Source: Clostridia bacterium
GTDB lineage: Bacteria > Bacillota > Clostridia > Oscillospirales > CAG-272
Length of the DNA stretch: 5,553 nucleotides
Reading direction: 5' to 3'
Assembly (NCBI GenBank): GCA_017451975.1
Contig: JAFTNI010000051.1
Span: forward strand, 1-5,553
The translations under genes were made by a program, and so were the position numbers. The notes beneath the pieces were generated by a model. It did no database searches. It was not told the DNA's origin and saw nothing but the letters and a program-made list of their open reading frames with translations. Below are positions 5,189-5,553 of the stretch, piece after piece (the first letter of the stretch is position 1; the number at the start of each line of letters is the position of its first letter).

Positions 5189-5212
5189 GCCAAAAATTGC
5201 GTACTTTTTGGC
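5189..5212 (-). promoter_or_regulatory. 8-bp hairpin or operator in the nadE leader
   Basis: GCCAAAAA (5189-5196) and TTTTTGGC (5205-5212) are perfect complements around an 8-nt loop. It lies just downstream of the predicted nadE -10 boxes, so it would be at or near the 5' end of the mRNA. No T-run follows it on the minus strand (AAAAG does), so termination is unlikely. It could be a 5' stabilising stem or a repressor site. It does not obviously match operator sequences I know for NAD-pathway repressors. Confidence 0.5.
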
Positions 5213-5214
5213 TC

Positions 5215-5251
5215 TATATATAATATTAACATATATTTTCAAGAATTTCAA
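5215..5251 (-). promoter_or_regulatory. Likely nadE promoter region
   Basis: On the minus strand, TTGAAA (5251-5246) is 17 nt from TAATAT (5228-5223), and a second TTGAAA (5242-5237) is 16 nt from TATATA (5220-5215). Either pair is a plausible sigma-A promoter, with 5 of 6 matches at -35 and 4 of 6 at -10. The sequence is so AT-rich that the exact choice is uncertain. The remaining leader (5134-5188) is AT-rich and carries two copies of ATTATTCATT (5138-5147 and 5166-5175) of doubtful meaning. Confidence 0.5.
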
Positions 5252-5274
5252 TATAATCCTTCATAAAACAGCCC

Positions 5275-5321
5275 AAAAATAATTGCAGGGTCACAAAATG
5301 AGCGCCCCTGCAAGCTTTTTT
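5275..5321 (-). terminator. Terminator after the DAHP synthase gene
   Basis: Minus-strand RNA pairs 5313-5306 (TTGCAGGG) with 5290-5283 (CCCTGCAA), followed by TTATTTTT (5282-5275). The A-run upstream of the stem (5321-5315) can pair with that T-run. It begins about 16 nt after the stop at 5330. The plus strand also ends in seven T, so the element could work both ways, although no plus-strand gene reads into it. Confidence 0.88.
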
Positions 5322-5329
5322 TGATTTTA

Positions 5330-5553
5330 TCAGAGCGAATCTGCCATTTCGAGAATGAGCTTCTCTGTTTTTTCCCAGCCGAGGCAGGGGTCTGTGATAG
5401 ATTTACCATAAACGCCTTCGCCTATCTTCTGCGCGCCGTCTTCAATGTAGCTTTCGATCATGAAGCCTTTTACTATGCTGCGAACATCTTTGTTGTAGCG
5501 GCAGGAGTGGAGCACCTCTTTTGCAATACGAACCTGCTCTGCGAACTTCTTAC
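5330..5553 (-). CDS. aroF: Class I DAHP synthase (3-deoxy-7-phosphoheptulonate synthase), C-terminal part
   Basis: Cytoplasmic enzyme that condenses phosphoenolpyruvate with erythrose 4-phosphate, the first step of the shikimate pathway to aromatic amino acids. Only the last 73 whole codons are in the window; the frame is open to the right edge. The fragment reads KKFAEQVRIAKEV, then LHSC, then IVKGFMIESYIEDGAQ, then YGKSITDPCLGWEKTE, ending LEMADSL. This matches the C-terminus of AroF/AroG/AroH-type enzymes (consensus GVMVES-LxEGNQ and YGxSITDxCIGWExT). A GTG at 5515 could be taken for a start, but codons upstream of it continue the family sequence, so it is internal. The residues governing feedback inhibition lie mostly outside the window, so the inhibitor cannot be predicted, and the choice among aroF, aroG and aroH names is arbitrary. 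It has its own terminator and is probably transcribed separately from nadE. Confidence 0.9.
   Translation of the reverse strand, partial: KKFAEQVRIAKEVLHSCRYNKDVRSIVKGFMIESYIEDGAQKIGEGVYGKSITDPCLGWEKTEKLILEMADSL

Overview
The window reads as ordinary chromosomal housekeeping DNA from a member of the Clostridia (Bacillota). The grounds are a SpoVG gene, consensus AGGAG-type ribosome binding sites, a lipoprotein amino-acid-binding protein of the type common in gut Clostridia, and AT-rich intergenic regions around mid-GC genes. The genus cannot be named from this sequence. No plasmid, phage, CRISPR or toxin genes are visible, and I see no undescribed multi-gene system. The more interesting signals are in the intergenic DNA.

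Layout, left to right. Positions 1-1743 hold a polar amino-acid ABC importer transcribed leftward. The binding lipoprotein (780-1643) comes first, from a perfect TTGACA-17-TATAAT promoter, and is followed by the permease (1-684, running off the left edge). A stem-loop between them may set the binding protein to permease ratio. Positions 1683-1786 hold four inverted repeats, several overlapping that promoter. murC (1801-3174) is leftward and encodes the first amino-acid-adding ligase of peptidoglycan synthesis. Divergent from it is spoVG (3362-3688), the only rightward gene, and the 187-bp gap between them carries phased A-tracts that predict curved DNA. Past spoVG, a convergent gap (3689-3872) holds two strong intrinsic terminators with a palindromic element between them that looks like an interspersed repeat.

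The right third is leftward. nadE (4379-5122) and a dCMP-deaminase-family gene (3873-4367) form a translationally coupled pair, followed at the right edge by the 3' end of a class I DAHP synthase gene (5330-5553) with its own terminator.

The genes serve nutrient uptake, cell-wall precursor synthesis, NAD synthesis, pyrimidine deoxynucleotide supply, aromatic amino-acid entry and RNA/DNA-binding regulation. They do not form one pathway. nadE plus the deaminase, and the binding protein plus the permease, are the two units likely to be co-transcribed.
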